Source: Nitrospirales bacterium
Lineage (GTDB): Bacteria; Nitrospirota; Nitrospiria; Nitrospirales; UBA8639
Length of the DNA stretch: 64,000 bases
Direction: 5' to 3'
Assembly: GCA_020027205.1 (NCBI GenBank)
Contig: JAHRAQ010000028.1
Location: 1-64,000, forward strand
The notes under the pieces were generated by a model that had not been told where the DNA came from, did not search any database, and was given only the letters and a program-made list of their open reading frames with translations. Position numbers and translations under genes: made by a program. Positions 63,158 to 64,000 of the stretch are shown here, piece by piece (the first letter of the stretch is position 1; each line of letters opens with the position of its first letter).

Positions 63158-64000
63158 TCAATTCACCCCCGCCCGCACCGACACCCGCTCAAACAACTTC
63201 TTCGCCTCATCATAAATGCCGTCCCCCGTCAACCCATACCGCTCCCGCAACAACGCCTGCGGCCCCTGCTCAATAAACCGATCCGGCAGCCCCACGCACT
63301 TCACCGGCACCCGCACATCCGCCTCCGACAACCACTCCAGCACCGCCGACCCAAAGCCGCCCATCACCGACGACTCCTCAATGGTCAGCACGCATTTCAC
63401 CCCCCGCGCCACCTCACCGATCAACGCCACGTCCAGCGGCTTCACAAACCGCGCGTTCACCACCGCCGCCGAAATCCCGTCCCGCGCCAGCCGCTCCGCC
63501 GCCTCCACCGCCTTCGACACCATCACCCCCACCGCCACCAGCGCCACGTCCGACCCCTCCCGCACCAGCACCCCCTTGCCCAGCGGCAACACCACCGGCA
63601 CCGGGTCCATCTCCACCCCCAGACTCGCGCCGCGCGGATACCGCACCGCCACCGGCCGCCCGTAACTCACGCACGACGCGATCATATGCTGCAATTCATT
63701 CTCATCCCCCGGCGCCATCACCACCATGTTCGGGACATGACGCAGATACGCCAGGTCAAACGCCCCATGATGCGTCGTCCCATCCTCCGCCACCAACCCG
63801 CCCCGGTCGATGCACAACGTCACCGGCAGATTCTGCGTCGCCACGTCGTGAACCACCTGATCATACGCCCGCTGCAAAAACGTGGAGTAAATCGGAATCA
63901 CCGGCCGCAACCCCCGCGCCGCCATCCCCGCCGCAAACGTCACCGCGTGCTGCTCCGCAATCCCCACGTCATAGAAGCGGCCGGGCAACGCCTCCCGGAA
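63158..64000 (-). CDS. dxs: 1-deoxy-D-xylulose-5-phosphate synthase, C-terminal part
   Basis: The first enzyme of the MEP pathway, thiamine-diphosphate dependent. Only the C-terminal 281 or so codons are in the window; the gene runs off the right edge. [20 protein letters not shown] includes the catalytic Glu of the pyrimidine-binding domain, and [20 protein letters not shown] and [13 protein letters not shown] are Dxs-specific. The C-terminal transketolase domain has [19 protein letters not shown]. It is upstream of ispG on the same strand. Confidence 0.95.
   Translation of the reverse strand, partial: FREALPGRFYDVGIAEQHAVTFAAGMAARGLRPVIPIYSTFLQRAYDQVVHDVATQNLPVTLCIDRGGLVAEDGTTHHGAFDLAYLRHVPNMVVMAPGDENELQHMIASCVSYGRPVAVRYPRGASLGVEMDPVPVVLPLGKGVLVREGSDVALVAVGVMVSKAVEAAERLARDGISAAVVNARFVKPLDVALIGEVARGVKCVLTIEESSVMGGFGSAVLEWLSEADVRVPVKCVGLPDRFIEQGPQALLRERYGLTGDGIYDEAKKLFERVSVRAGVN

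Overview
The window is GC-rich bacterial chromosome, apart from one AT-rich block. No marker here fixes the lineage. Hopanoid (HpnH) and MEP-pathway isoprenoid genes, TreY/TreZ trehalose synthesis, an orphan bd-like oxidase subunit family and a Rieske/cytochrome b operon are what I would expect of a Nitrospirota-like or related Gram-negative respiratory bacterium. That placement is inference.

Layout. 1-10.6 kb holds housekeeping genes: a DUF502 membrane protein, glmU and glmS on the minus strand (amino-sugar precursors), then tmk, holB, metG and galE on the plus strand. 10.6-25.6 kb is an AT-rich surface-glycan island. It carries an orphan HicB-like gene, an HpcH/HpaI-type protein, a PglF/CapD-type dehydratase, a nonulosonic-acid set (NeuA, NeuB, NeuC), a WbuX-HisH-HisF type amidotransferase trio, a methyltransferase, a glycosyltransferase, an asparagine synthetase homologue with a decayed glutaminase site, a PglC-type initiating transferase and a flippase. 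26-47 kb returns to GC-rich genes: a DUF4143 ATPase, kpsF/kdsD, a kelch protein, comM, ltaE, purH-purD-tsaC and treZ-glgC-treY. tRNA-Thr follows, then a UbiA-family prenyltransferase.

48.6-60.0 kb is the most interesting region: one eleven-gene, tightly spaced minus-strand operon with a recognisable promoter. It combines a bc1/b6f-like core (a PRC-barrel-Rieske fusion plus full-length cytochrome b), two different cytochrome bd-like catalytic subunits without CydB, five c-type cytochromes (one diheme, with an acidic linker), a DMSO-reductase-gamma/ethylbenzene-dehydrogenase-type heme domain protein and an unrecognised membrane protein. I read it as one quinone/cytochrome c respiratory complex with an unusual terminal or reverse-electron-flow module. 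After it come hpnH, tRNA-Cys, ispG and the 3' part of dxs, all isoprenoid/hopanoid related.

Nearly every larger gap between GC-rich genes is filled with a family of roughly 120-bp inverted-repeat elements (arms containing CGTCATTCCCGAC and TCGGGAATCCATCC). A subfamily carries an exact 29-bp palindromic insertion, and a second MITE-like family (B) is also present. These repeats are absent from the AT-rich island and from inside the respiratory operon.
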